A stretch of 64,000 nucleotides of DNA from Pseudomonadota bacterium (GTDB lineage Bacteria; Desulfobacterota; Desulfobulbia; Desulfobulbales; SURF-16): positions 1 through 64,000 of the forward strand of contig JAHILF010000091.1 of NCBI GenBank assembly GCA_018897105.1. Direction: 5' to 3'. The notes under the pieces were generated by a model that made no database searches, was not told the DNA's origin, and was given only the letters and a program-made list of their open reading frames with translations. A program made the translations under genes and the position numbers. Shown piece by piece: positions 45,522 through 53,690 of the stretch; the first letter of the stretch is position 1; every line of letters begins with the position of its first letter.

Positions 45522-47144
45522 ATGACCGACGAGCTTTTCCATTCGATTTTTCCGCGTCCTGATATGGTGCCTGCTGCCTATGCCATCCCCCTCCCTCTGC
45601 AACAGGGCCGCTATCTGTGCGATGGTGAAATCAGGACATGGGACGGTCCGCACCAGGATGTGCTGTCGCCTGTATGTGAAGTAATCCTTGATACCGTGCA
45701 GCCGAAACGCATCGGCAGCTACCCCTTGCTCAGCGAGGAGCAGGCTCTGGAGGCGCTTGATGCGGCCTGCCGGGCCTATGATCACGGCCGGGGGGCATGG
45801 CCGACCATGGGCGTTGAAGACAGAATCAGACATATGGAGGCATTTGCCTTTCGGATGCAGGAGCAGCGGGAGAATGTTGTCAAACTCCTGATGTGGGAAA
45901 TCGGCAAGAGCCTGCCTGATTCTGAGAAGGAATTCGACCGGACCATCGAATATATACGGGACACCATCGATGCCCTGAAAGATCTTGATCGCGTCTCGTC
46001 CCGTTTTGTCATCGAACAGGGCGTCATCGGCCAGATACGCCGTGGACCGCTGGGTGTGGTGCTGTGCATGGGGCCGTTCAACTATCCCTTAAATGAAACC
46101 TTCACCACCCTGATCCCCGCCCTTATCATGGGCAACGCGGTGATCTTCAAGCCGCCCAAACTGGGGGTCTTGCTGCACCAGCCGCTGCTTGAGGCATTCC
46201 GGGATTCCTTTCCCAGGGGTGTTATCAACACGATCAACGGAGAGGGACAAAAGGTCATTGGCCCCCTGATGAAATCCGGCAGAATCGATGTACTGGCCTT
46301 CATCGGCAGCAGTCGGGTTGCCGACACTTTGAAAAAGCAGCACCCGAGGCCCCATCGCCTGCGTGGCGTCCTGGGACTCGAGGCCAAGAACGCAGCAATC
46401 ATTCTCCAGGATGCCGACCTGGATCATGCGGTGCGCGAATGCGTTTTGGGGTCATTGTCGTATAACGGCCAAAGGTGTACGGCCCTGAAGATGCTTTTTG
46501 TGCATGAAAAGATTGCCGATGCCTTCATTGCCAAATTCAGCCAGGCCGTTGATGCGCTGCAGGTCGGCATGCCGTGGGACGACAAGGTGCAGATTACGCC
46601 CCTGCCCGAACCGAACAAGACCGGGTATCTGACGGAGTTGATTGATGACGCCCGCAGCAAGGGGGCAAAGGTGGTCAATCAAAAGGGCGGCAGAGTGCAC
46701 CACACCATCATGAGTCCGGCTGTTGTCTATCCGGTTGGACCTGGCATGAGACTCTATACCGAGGAGCAGTTCGGGCCTGTGGTGCCCATCGCGGCGTTTG
46801 CCGATATCGAAGAACCCATGAATTATGTGACAAACTCCGACTACGGACAGCAGGTCAGCCTGTTCGGCACTGATCCGGAGATCATTGCCGACCTCATCGA
46901 TCCCCTGGTCAACCAGGTCTGCCGGGTCAACATCAACAGCCAGTGCCAGCGCGGGCCTGACACCTTTCCCTTCACCGGCAGAAAGGATTCCGCCGAGGGC
47001 ACCCTGTCCGTGTCCGATGCCCTGCGGGCCTTCACCATACGGACCCTTGTCGCAGCCAAGGAAACCGATGCCAACCGACGAATCATTAAGTCAATCATCA
47101 CTGAGAGAAGATCCCGGTTTCTGTCAACGGATTTTATCTTTTGA
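45522..47144 (+). CDS. gapN: NADP-dependent non-phosphorylating glyceraldehyde-3-phosphate dehydrogenase (GapN-type)
   Basis: Aldehyde dehydrogenase superfamily, 540 residues. It would oxidise glyceraldehyde-3-phosphate straight to 3-phosphoglycerate, giving NADPH and bypassing ATP formation. Visible features are the cofactor-binding strand GVVLCMGPFNYPLNETFTTL, the general-base glutamate in LGLEAKNAAI (about 285) and the catalytic cysteine in YNGQRCTALKM (about 319). The C-terminal NSQCQRGPDTFPFTGRKDSA is typical of GapN-like enzymes. An N-terminal extension of about 40 residues is also usual in these. AAAGGAG precedes the ATG. It is a single-gene unit. Other phosphorylated-aldehyde substrates are possible. 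Confidence 0.87.
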   Translation: MTDELFHSIFPRPDMVPAAYAIPLPLQQGRYLCDGEIRTWDGPHQDVLSPVCEVILDTVQPKRIGSYPLLSEEQALEALDAACRAYDHGRGAWPTMGVEDRIRHMEAFAFRMQEQRENVVKLLMWEIGKSLPDSEKEFDRTIEYIRDTIDALKDLDRVSSRFVIEQGVIGQIRRGPLGVVLCMGPFNYPLNETFTTLIPALIMGNAVIFKPPKLGVLLHQPLLEAFRDSFPRGVINTINGEGQKVIGPLMKSGRIDVLAFIGSSRVADTLKKQHPRPHRLRGVLGLEAKNAAIILQDADLDHAVRECVLGSLSYNGQRCTALKMLFVHEKIADAFIAKFSQAVDALQVGMPWDDKVQITPLPEPNKTGYLTELIDDARSKGAKVVNQKGGRVHHTIMSPAVVYPVGPGMRLYTEEQFGPVVPIAAFADIEEPMNYVTNSDYGQQVSLFGTDPEIIADLIDPLVNQVCRVNINSQCQRGPDTFPFTGRKDSAEGTLSVSDALRAFTIRTLVAAKETDANRRIIKSIITERRSRFLSTDFIF

Positions 47145-47541
47145 TATGAACGATTTTGCTGTGCCGAGTTGAGCTGTAAGACTTGGGTTTACGAGCAACA
47201 GCAAATCACATTGTCGTAGTGCTGCTCCGAGAAAGCAGGGGGCAGGAAGCGGCCAAAGCGGTCTTTGACCGATGCCAAATTCTCGCCGCCATACGTGAAA
47301 GGGAGAGTGTGACGCCAAACCGTTCAAGCAGGCTGAAAATTGTCCCATTGACAACAAGCTTGATGGTTTTTACTGCCTAAAAATAAGTCAAAATGAGGAA
47401 TTCTCTTGGGCTCCTCACTTTATCGATGTTACTGCAACCGAATAATGGAACCGCCCCTTCACATGCTACCCTTTTAAACGATCGCTCTTCTGTATCGCTG
47501 AGAGAACTTTTACCTTCTGCTTACCGTGAAAATACCCTGGG
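47145..47541. other. Non-coding stretch between gapN and the IS110 remnant
   Basis: No credible gene. The 47180-47370 part has a patchwork look, with an uninterrupted minus-strand reading, but no recognised protein. It may be the decayed flank of the mobile element next to it. Confidence 0.35.
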
Positions 47542-47832
47542 TCATTGAGCGTAGTTCTCCTTACTTCCCTCGAACATGAATGTTTCGAGATCAGCGGCCT
47601 CCAAAGACCGGTATATACTTTTCCAGTAAATGCCGGTACTCTCCAATACCACCATTTTAACCTCGTGCTTTTTCAGCCATCGGCAAAGTTGGTGGCGGTT
47701 TTTACGAAATGTCCCAAAACTTTCGGTTATTTCTGCAATGCTGCCATCATCCTGCTCTGCCTGTATAGTAGCCACTACAAGCATTTTGTGAACATCCAGA
47801 CCGGCACACCTCTTGACGATTGGATTGATCAT
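47542..47832 (-). pseudogene. IS110-family transposase, N-terminal fragment
   Basis: From ATG 47832 (GGAGG upstream) the product reads INPIVKRCAGLDVHKMLVVA, the start of the RuvC-like DEDD transposase domain of IS110. It continues FRKNRHQLCRWLKKHEVKMVV and LESTGIYWKSIYRSLEAADLE, then leaves the family pattern and stops at 47542. About 97 of roughly 330-400 residues remain; the catalytic C-terminus is lost. Upstream non-coding sequence to about 47940 looks like the element's left end. Confidence 0.88.
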
Positions 47833-48301
47833 GGCAAACTCCTCCTTGCCCAGTTGTTGTAGCAAAAAGGAGTGGGGCGGGATTTACGGGTGGCCATACG
47901 CCAAAATAGACGTTGGTCTTTTTACCGTGCGTCCAATGCAAGCAATCTGCATGGAAAAGTCGGGGGTACGTGCCGTAAGTCCGGGTACGTTTAGCCCTCT
48001 CCTCTGGGTGGTACCACTATAAGTTAGTTATTCGACCAGCTTGCCCCACTCCACGTTTCTTGCTGCAATATTATACACAGAGAATAGATTTTCATGCTTT
48101 GGGGTGACCAATTACCGGTCATTTGTGTTTAGCGGTTATACCAGCACTTTCAACCTGTTCCGATTCAGTGACAGGATCAGATTGATTGGAAATCACACAG
48201 CAGAAGCCCCCCAGATGAGATCCGGACAGAGGACAAGGATTTTTTTTTACTTGCCAAATACCGAGTTCTAACTATAATCTTTTTTATCATGTGAGGTAAA
48301 A
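47833..48301. other. IS110 left flank and promoter region of the cytochrome genes
   Basis: No gene seen. The first about 100 bases (to about 47940) probably belong to the IS110 remnant. The rest is AT-rich upstream sequence of the heptaheme cytochrome gene at 48302, which has GAGGT before its ATG. Confidence 0.4.
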
Positions 48302-49864
48302 ATGAAAATTTCTCCCCTTCTCTCACGCGCTGCCTTCTTTCTCGCGACGCTGGCTCTGCCGCAAACAGGCCAGACCAGTAATATCATTCATCTCACCCAT
48401 TTTTCCGGGATTAAAGGAAATATGGGGCTTCTCTGCACTGACTGCCACAAACCCACTTTCGCTGATGACGCTGCTGTGAAGCTTTTGCTCGACAGGACAA
48501 CCTGTGAGAAATGCCATAGCCCTGATGGCGCCTTTGACGGCATGGATGATCCGGACATCGGCGCCTGGAACCCGGCAAACTGGCCAACCTCTACCGGTGA
48601 ATCGAAAATTTTTGATGCTGATGGGCATCTGCGGTCCGGCAAGGAAAAATGGTGCCTTGGCTGCCACGACGACGGCACCTCGGTTGCCCGGGGTGTGCCG
48701 GCGCCCAATATTGCCGGCCAGTCGATGTCCGGGGACTGGCAGAGCCCGGCTGCCGTTCTCGACAGCGGCTTTGCCGGTGCTGAAAATCTGGCTGATGATG
48801 ACCTTGAGACGGGAACCACCGACAGCTGGGGCAAGGAGTTGCTCTTTGATCTGGGCAGCAGTACGGAAGTGTCCCATATCAGACTGTACACGGGCTTTGA
48901 CAGCGTCTATAACTGGAAGGTCTACGGCAGCAACGATCTGGAGAACTGGACCAGGATTTTCTACGGTCAGGGGATCATGTTTGCCGAACCGGTCTGGAGT
49001 ATTCCTGCCGGAGAGGGCTGGCAAGAGGCCAGGCTGGATGTTTTCGACCGATTCCAATACATCAAGCTGGTCAAAATCAGTCCCTATCCCATGTCGCTTA
49101 ATGCCATTCGGGAATTCCAGTTCAAGCAGGATCTGCAGTACGGCTATCTGACCACCGGCCACAAATTTAGCTGCGATCATTGCCACGACACGGCAAGCAT
49201 CCATATTGACGGGGTCTCACAATCTTACCGTTCCCAGCTCAACAACTATACCGAGGGCTACCGGCTGGCCAATGTGTCCATGGACTCCCAAATCATCCCA
49301 GCTCTCGAGATTCCCCGAACCGGTTGCAACAGCGGAGAATATCCCCGCACGGATAATGACTTCGCCCTCTGTTTTACCTGCCACGACAAACAAATCCTCT
49401 TAGGAGATGTATACGGCGCGGGCGGCTTTCTGCAGTATCCCCTGCAGACCTTTTTCAGGAACGATGACCATCTTGACAGCCATGGTTATGTCAGCAATGA
49501 ACACCTGCGCCATCTGCGGGGAAGAGGCTATTGCGGCAACGCCAATGACTGGGATTCCGACTGGGACGGCCTTCCCGATTCGCCCCAGAGTTGTCCGGCA
49601 TGCCATAATGTCCATGGTTCGCCGAATCCGGTTATGACCAGACACGGTGAACTGGCCAGCACACCAGGCACCACGGACAAAGTTCCCATGATCAACCTGC
49701 AGTATAGCAATGCAGATGGTGTTATTGATCCAAACCTCAAAAATACCGGGGAGAGCATCGGCGGCCGGTTGCAATTTTTCGCACCGGGCTCGGGCACACC
49801 TGAAAAAAATAACACTTGCAACATGTGCCACGGAGATCAGATAATATATTATCGCACTCCGTGA
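48302..49864 (+). CDS. Heptaheme c-type cytochrome with discoidin-like domain
   Basis: 520 residues with a signal peptide (SPLLSRAAFFLATLALPQTGQ). Seven CXXCH heme sites are counted: CTDCH, CEKCH, CLGCH, then after a long gap CDHCH, CFTCH, CPACH and CNMCH. The gap (about 150-285) is a non-heme beta domain with ENLADDDLETGTTDSWGKEL, FDLGSSTEVSHIRLYTG and YNWKVYGSNDLENWTRI, the pattern of F5/8 type C (discoidin) domains that bind sugars or surfaces. It is probably exported to the periplasm or cell surface for electron transfer to a bound partner. An 88-nt gap separates it from a second heptaheme gene in the same orientation. Confidence 0.86.
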   Translation: MKISPLLSRAAFFLATLALPQTGQTSNIIHLTHFSGIKGNMGLLCTDCHKPTFADDAAVKLLLDRTTCEKCHSPDGAFDGMDDPDIGAWNPANWPTSTGESKIFDADGHLRSGKEKWCLGCHDDGTSVARGVPAPNIAGQSMSGDWQSPAAVLDSGFAGAENLADDDLETGTTDSWGKELLFDLGSSTEVSHIRLYTGFDSVYNWKVYGSNDLENWTRIFYGQGIMFAEPVWSIPAGEGWQEARLDVFDRFQYIKLVKISPYPMSLNAIREFQFKQDLQYGYLTTGHKFSCDHCHDTASIHIDGVSQSYRSQLNNYTEGYRLANVSMDSQIIPALEIPRTGCNSGEYPRTDNDFALCFTCHDKQILLGDVYGAGGFLQYPLQTFFRNDDHLDSHGYVSNEHLRHLRGRGYCGNANDWDSDWDGLPDSPQSCPACHNVHGSPNPVMTRHGELASTPGTTDKVPMINLQYSNADGVIDPNLKNTGESIGGRLQFFAPGSGTPEKNNTCNMCHGDQIIYYRTP

Positions 49865-49952
49865 GCTTTTTACCGCCGGCGGTTGGACAAAGTTTGGAAA
49901 CACGGATTTCCATGCTCAGTTTACTTTCAACCGCACCATGAGGGGGGTTGCC

Positions 49953-51209
49953 ATGAAAGTTGAGATAAAGGCAGGAACCTGCAGAGACACAGCTCAATGT
50001 TTTTTTGTTCTCTTTTTTTTCTGCAGCGTCCTCATACCCTTTCCGGCTGCAGCCGGGCCTTATACACTATCCATCCATGGCAGTGGATCAAACGGTGTGC
50101 ACCGCAGCAGTATAACCGGTTACTCCGTCGGCAACTGCAGTCATTGCCATGAACAGCATGCCAGTATTGACGGCGAGGAGCCGTCCCCGATGGCCGGCAG
50201 CGCCTCCGCCTTTACCCTGTTCAGTGACAATTTTAATGATACCGCCCAGACCGGCCCTTACGCCATGGAGGACAATTTCTGTTTTTATTGCCATATCGCC
50301 ACCGGCGGGGTACAGAGCGGCGGCGGCATCACCAACTATCAGTTCTGTATCACCTTTGGCGGCTATACCGTAAACTCCGCAACAGATGTCATGGGGGCCT
50401 TCAATTTGAGCTCATACCATAACCTCTATGATATCCAGACCTTTGCCGAAAGCAAATTCACCTTTTTCAAGCCAACTTCCAACCCCTGCGTGGCCTGTCA
50501 TAACCCCCATCTGGTGAAAAACCACAAGGATAACCCGACGGATTCCGCCTATACCACCATCTCCAGACCCACTGACCATGGCGAGCTGTGGGGGGATGAC
50601 GCCAATGAACGGATGAGCAACTACACATCATATCGCCCCCCGTATTATTACGGTTCAACCACCTCCTACGAACCAGGGGGAGTAGCCCTGCACGACGGCT
50701 CACAGACAACGGATTACAATGCCTTCTGTCTCGACTGTCATCAATACGAGGTGCCGGTATCCACCTCGGGGTTGAACTCCATGAATCCCACTACGACATC
50801 CGGACATCTTACCGCCATTGACTGGAGTTCCGCGGGGGACATGCATGGGGAGCGGCCGAGATTGTTCGACGTCGGCGGCGGGGCGAGCAGCTGTACCGGT
50901 ACGATCATTGCCCCATATAATGCCGCACCTGTCAAGAGTAACTATGTCCTCTCCTGCCTGGACTGCCATGATCCCCACGGCAGCGTCCTGGCATCGGGCG
51001 GCAGAACTTCAACATATCTGATGCGCAAGGAGATAAATAACAACAAAGTTGACGGTTGCGGACCGGGTGTTCAGAATTTTTGTGAGAGCGAGTTCTGCTA
51101 CAGCTGTCACACCAACAGTCATGCCGGCGCCCAGGGCTGTTTTACCTGCCACTATCATGGAGGGAAAAACATCAACTGTTCGGGCCCGTGGACCGGCCCT
51201 AATTTTTAA
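49953..51209 (+). CDS. Heptaheme c-type cytochrome
   Basis: 418 residues. A signal peptide (FFVLFFFCSVLIPFPAAA) is followed by seven CXXCH sites: CSHCH, CFYCH, CVACH, CLDCH, CLDCH, CYSCH and CFTCH. Several are followed by the NPH/DPHGS pattern of doubled CXXCH-type cytochromes. The C-terminal end is Cys/His-rich and the spacing between hemes 3 and 4 is long, with Tyr- and Ser-rich sequence. The start at 49953 was chosen because a GGGGGG purine tract lies before it; a start at 49938 is also in frame. It likely works with the preceding cytochrome in extracytoplasmic electron transfer. Confidence 0.86.
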   Translation: MKVEIKAGTCRDTAQCFFVLFFFCSVLIPFPAAAGPYTLSIHGSGSNGVHRSSITGYSVGNCSHCHEQHASIDGEEPSPMAGSASAFTLFSDNFNDTAQTGPYAMEDNFCFYCHIATGGVQSGGGITNYQFCITFGGYTVNSATDVMGAFNLSSYHNLYDIQTFAESKFTFFKPTSNPCVACHNPHLVKNHKDNPTDSAYTTISRPTDHGELWGDDANERMSNYTSYRPPYYYGSTTSYEPGGVALHDGSQTTDYNAFCLDCHQYEVPVSTSGLNSMNPTTTSGHLTAIDWSSAGDMHGERPRLFDVGGGASSCTGTIIAPYNAAPVKSNYVLSCLDCHDPHGSVLASGGRTSTYLMRKEINNNKVDGCGPGVQNFCESEFCYSCHTNSHAGAQGCFTCHYHGGKNINCSGPWTGPNF

Positions 51210-51261
51210 TAGCTAAGGGGGAATACTTTAATCGGTATTGCCCGGATCATGCCAACCGGGC

Positions 51262-51990
51262 TCACCTGCGTACCGTTGATCTTTTCGTGATGGGTGTTCT
51301 TACCCTGGTAGAGTTGGTTGATCCGGCTTTTGTCCCGGGCTCATAACTTCGTTTTGTTTTGCGGACAGCGGTTTTCGGCGCCGGTCTTGACCTGTTCATC
51401 GGCGGGGTGAAAGCAACGCGCTCTTTATCCGGTGTATAGAGTTTTTTCTCAAACTGACTGCCGCCTTTCTCAAAAACAAGAGCCCCGGGTGAGATGCTAA
51501 CCACCAGGTAACCGCTGACCGTCTCCCCTTCCTCAACAATCCTGGATGACCATTTTGCTGAAGGCGGCCGTCTGGCGTTTGTCACCCGGGCCCGAGCCCC
51601 TCTGTTTATCGGCATTGTGGCAACCGGATAACGAATCAGCCCTTTGCGCATGTTGCCGCTGATCAGCGACCCGGCATAGCGGGCTTCATCCACATCAATG
51701 GAAATCGTATCATCTCCTGCCATATCTTCCTGGGTTTCAGCGGATTGGATCTTTCGTTCCTGATTGAAAAGATACCCTTCACTCAGATCAGGCAGCCTGG
51801 CGGGCAATGATGGATAAAATCGTATTTCTTTTGCCAGGGGCGGGAGAGAATGCTCTTTCTGCCGATTTGCCGCCCCGGGTTGAAAAGAGAGGTCCCTGTT
51901 CTGCAGACTCTCGACAATAGTGAAGGAGAAAAAGATAAACGAGAGGAAAAGGGCGATACTCAGTATTATTTTCCAGACAACTGTTTGCAT
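51262..51990 (-). CDS. Single-pass membrane protein of unknown function
   Basis: 242 residues. One N-terminal membrane helix (about 7-27, KIILSIALFLSFIFFSFTIV) acts as signal anchor, followed by a low-complexity periplasmic part. The middle (about 110-180, LISGNMRKGLIRYPVATMP, then VVSISPGALVFEKGGSQFEKKL) vaguely recalls the homology region of GspC-type proteins that reads out as short beta strands. The C-terminus is very basic (KRSTVRR). No family can be assigned. It lies 93 nt downstream of the SH3 gene and is probably in one unit with it. Confidence 0.62.
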   Translation of the reverse strand: MQTVVWKIILSIALFLSFIFFSFTIVESLQNRDLSFQPGAANRQKEHSLPPLAKEIRFYPSLPARLPDLSEGYLFNQERKIQSAETQEDMAGDDTISIDVDEARYAGSLISGNMRKGLIRYPVATMPINRGARARVTNARRPPSAKWSSRIVEEGETVSGYLVVSISPGALVFEKGGSQFEKKLYTPDKERVAFTPPMNRSRPAPKTAVRKTKRSYEPGTKAGSTNSTRVRTPITKRSTVRR

Positions 51991-52083
51991 GACGTTCCTG
52001 ACTGCCGGGACCGCAAAAGCTCAACACCTGCTTCCATTGCTATTTACCCGGACAGCATAAAGGTTTGCGGCAGATTCTTTCAT

Positions 52084-52527
52084 CTACCATCCCCAGAGCA
52101 ACCTGCGGGCCACCCATCCTGTTGTGCCGCTTTCGTGTTTGATCTTGACCCAATATTTGCTGCGTTCAAGGGTGCGAAAAACCACCCCGTAACGGGCCTG
52201 CCCCGTGATCTTATATTTCTTGCCCGGCCCGCTGCGGATATTGACCAGTTTTGTCTTCACAATCATATGCGGGGTCGGTCTGGTCAGCGAGGCGTAAACC
52301 CAGCCCACATCATTCTCGAAATCCCTGACCTGGAGCCACTGTCCCCGGGATTTGACCACCTGCAGGGGAAAACCCCTCCCCAGGACCCATTTGATCTCGT
52401 TTTTCAGGGAGGGACCTGAGCGCAGATGCACCTCATCCTTGGCAATACTGACCATTTTTGCCGCACCGGTAACCGGTATCAGGGCAAACAACAGGCTCAA
52501 CAGCAATATTCGACATCTTCCGGACAT
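52084..52527 (-). CDS. Secreted protein with two bacterial SH3 domains
   Basis: 147 residues. A signal peptide (ILLLSLLFALIPVTGAA) is followed by two SH3b repeats: EVHLRSGPSLKNEIKWVLGRG with VGWVYASL, and LVNIRSGPGKKYKITGQARYG with TGWVARRLLW. Such domains bind peptidoglycan stems or proteins in the periplasm. No catalytic domain is present. It is the first gene of a two-gene unit with the membrane protein downstream. No clear ribosome-binding site precedes the ATG. A dispersed-repeat copy lies 61 nt upstream. Confidence 0.82.
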   Translation of the reverse strand: MSGRCRILLLSLLFALIPVTGAAKMVSIAKDEVHLRSGPSLKNEIKWVLGRGFPLQVVKSRGQWLQVRDFENDVGWVYASLTRPTPHMIVKTKLVNIRSGPGKKYKITGQARYGVVFRTLERSKYWVKIKHESGTTGWVARRLLWGW

Positions 52528-52588
52528 TTTTTCTATTTGGTTTGAATTTGACTGTCTCGTATTTATGCCCCTTGCGGGTGAAAACCCT

Positions 52589-52643
52589 TTCGACAGCCGT
52601 ACAGTGCATGATAACTCATTGATTTATCGTCACGAAAATTCGG
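52589..52643. repeat. Dispersed repeat family, copy 3
   Basis: An inverted near-copy of 40816-40870 (TTCGACAGCCGTACAGTGCATG, split by a GATAA/TTATC palindrome, then CGTCACGAAAATTCGG). It is followed at 52650-52670 by GACTTTTTGCGAAGCCATCAA, a tail shared with the copy at 138-198. Confidence 0.85.
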
Positions 52644-52720
52644 CGTTAGGACTTTTTGCGAAGCCATCAAGTTTCTTCCTGCGTCAAAAAGCCGGTTAAG
52701 TCATGACTGTCAAGAAAAGC

Positions 52721-53242
52721 CTACTCCGCTTCCGTAATAGGAATCATGCCGGCCTCTGTATCTTTGACCTTCAGAGCGGCAACCAGCTGCACGAGCCCGG
52801 AATCAAGATCCGCCAGGGCATTATCCGGCAGGCGCAACAACACATCGGCCAGGGCGCCCTGGGCGGGCCGGGGGGCCTTGGCCAGCAATGCCGCGCCGCT
52901 ATCCGTCAGAAACAGCCTGACCACTCTCTGGTCGCTGCCGTTGCGGTCCCGGTAGATCAATCCCCTCTGCTGCAGTTTGTCCAGCATATTGCTGCTGGTG
53001 GACTGGTGAATGGACAGAACATTTGCCAGGCGTGATACGGTCAAGCCGGGCTCATTGTATAATTCCCAGAGCATCCAGAGCTGGGCGCTGCTCACCCCTG
53101 ACTCTTTCTCCACCCAGCGGGAATAGGTCTGCGTCGATCTGAAGATAATGCGAAGATTTTTCAGAACCGCCTGAAAGAGAACACGACGCGGTTCATCGTC
53201 CTGCTCCTGCGCAACCTGCTGCGCCTGGTCCATAACAGCCAT
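52721..53242 (-). CDS. MarR-family transcriptional regulator
   Basis: 173 residues, winged helix-turn-helix dimer. The DNA-binding core reads SSAQLWMLWELYNEPGLTVSRLANVL then IHQSTSSNMLDKLQQRGLIYR, and the wing DRNGSDQRVVRLFLTDSG (about 65-125). The N-terminal helices serve dimerisation. MarR proteins often repress efflux or stress genes and respond to small aromatic ligands. Here it is divergent from the MscK-like channel gene with about 450 bases between, which may be its target. GGAGG lies ten bases before ATG 53242; further in-frame ATGs sit on either side. Confidence 0.9.
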   Translation of the reverse strand: MAVMDQAQQVAQEQDDEPRRVLFQAVLKNLRIIFRSTQTYSRWVEKESGVSSAQLWMLWELYNEPGLTVSRLANVLSIHQSTSSNMLDKLQQRGLIYRDRNGSDQRVVRLFLTDSGAALLAKAPRPAQGALADVLLRLPDNALADLDSGLVQLVAALKVKDTEAGMIPITEAE

Positions 53243-53690
53243 AACATTCTTTCCTCCAACTGGACGCATACATATTTAGACAAATTATATTTATACAATA
53301 ACATATTGCGAAAACATTTCAACCCGTCGTCCGGATATAATCGGGGCAAAACCGCTTTCGCTTCAGCTCTTCCTGTCTCCAGCCAAAGAACGTTTTTTTT
53401 GCCATATCCTGAAAGACGGGAACATGGTAAGATAGGAGGCGATTTCCCTGCCCCTGTGCACAATGCAGGAAATCACCTGACAAATATAAAGCCGGCAACC
53501 TTCTGCCGGGATTCGCCGAAAAGTCGGGTCCGGCACCATTTTTGCTTTTTCCCCAACCATTTTCGCCACAATCGCGTTATATAAAAAGGGCGCGGGGAAT
53601 ATTCCGCCGGCCCATTTGACAAAAACATTTGCCATCACCGCCATGTCATCAAATCAGATAAAGGGTTTTCCTTTGCCCTGCAGAGCATTC
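53243..53690. other. Divergent promoter region (marR / MscK-like gene)
   Basis: No credible gene. It is AT-rich near 53270-53310 (probable marR promoter). No palindrome strong enough to call as a MarR operator was found. Confidence 0.4.

Noticed and set aside
47124-47357. 77-codon minus-strand frame downstream of gapN
   Set aside because: Residue make-up is low in charged residues and unlike a folded protein, with no start signal; more likely decayed mobile-element flank.
48323-49204. 293-codon minus-strand frame opposite the first heptaheme cytochrome
   Set aside because: The plus frame has a signal peptide and seven heme motifs; the antisense frame has no family features.
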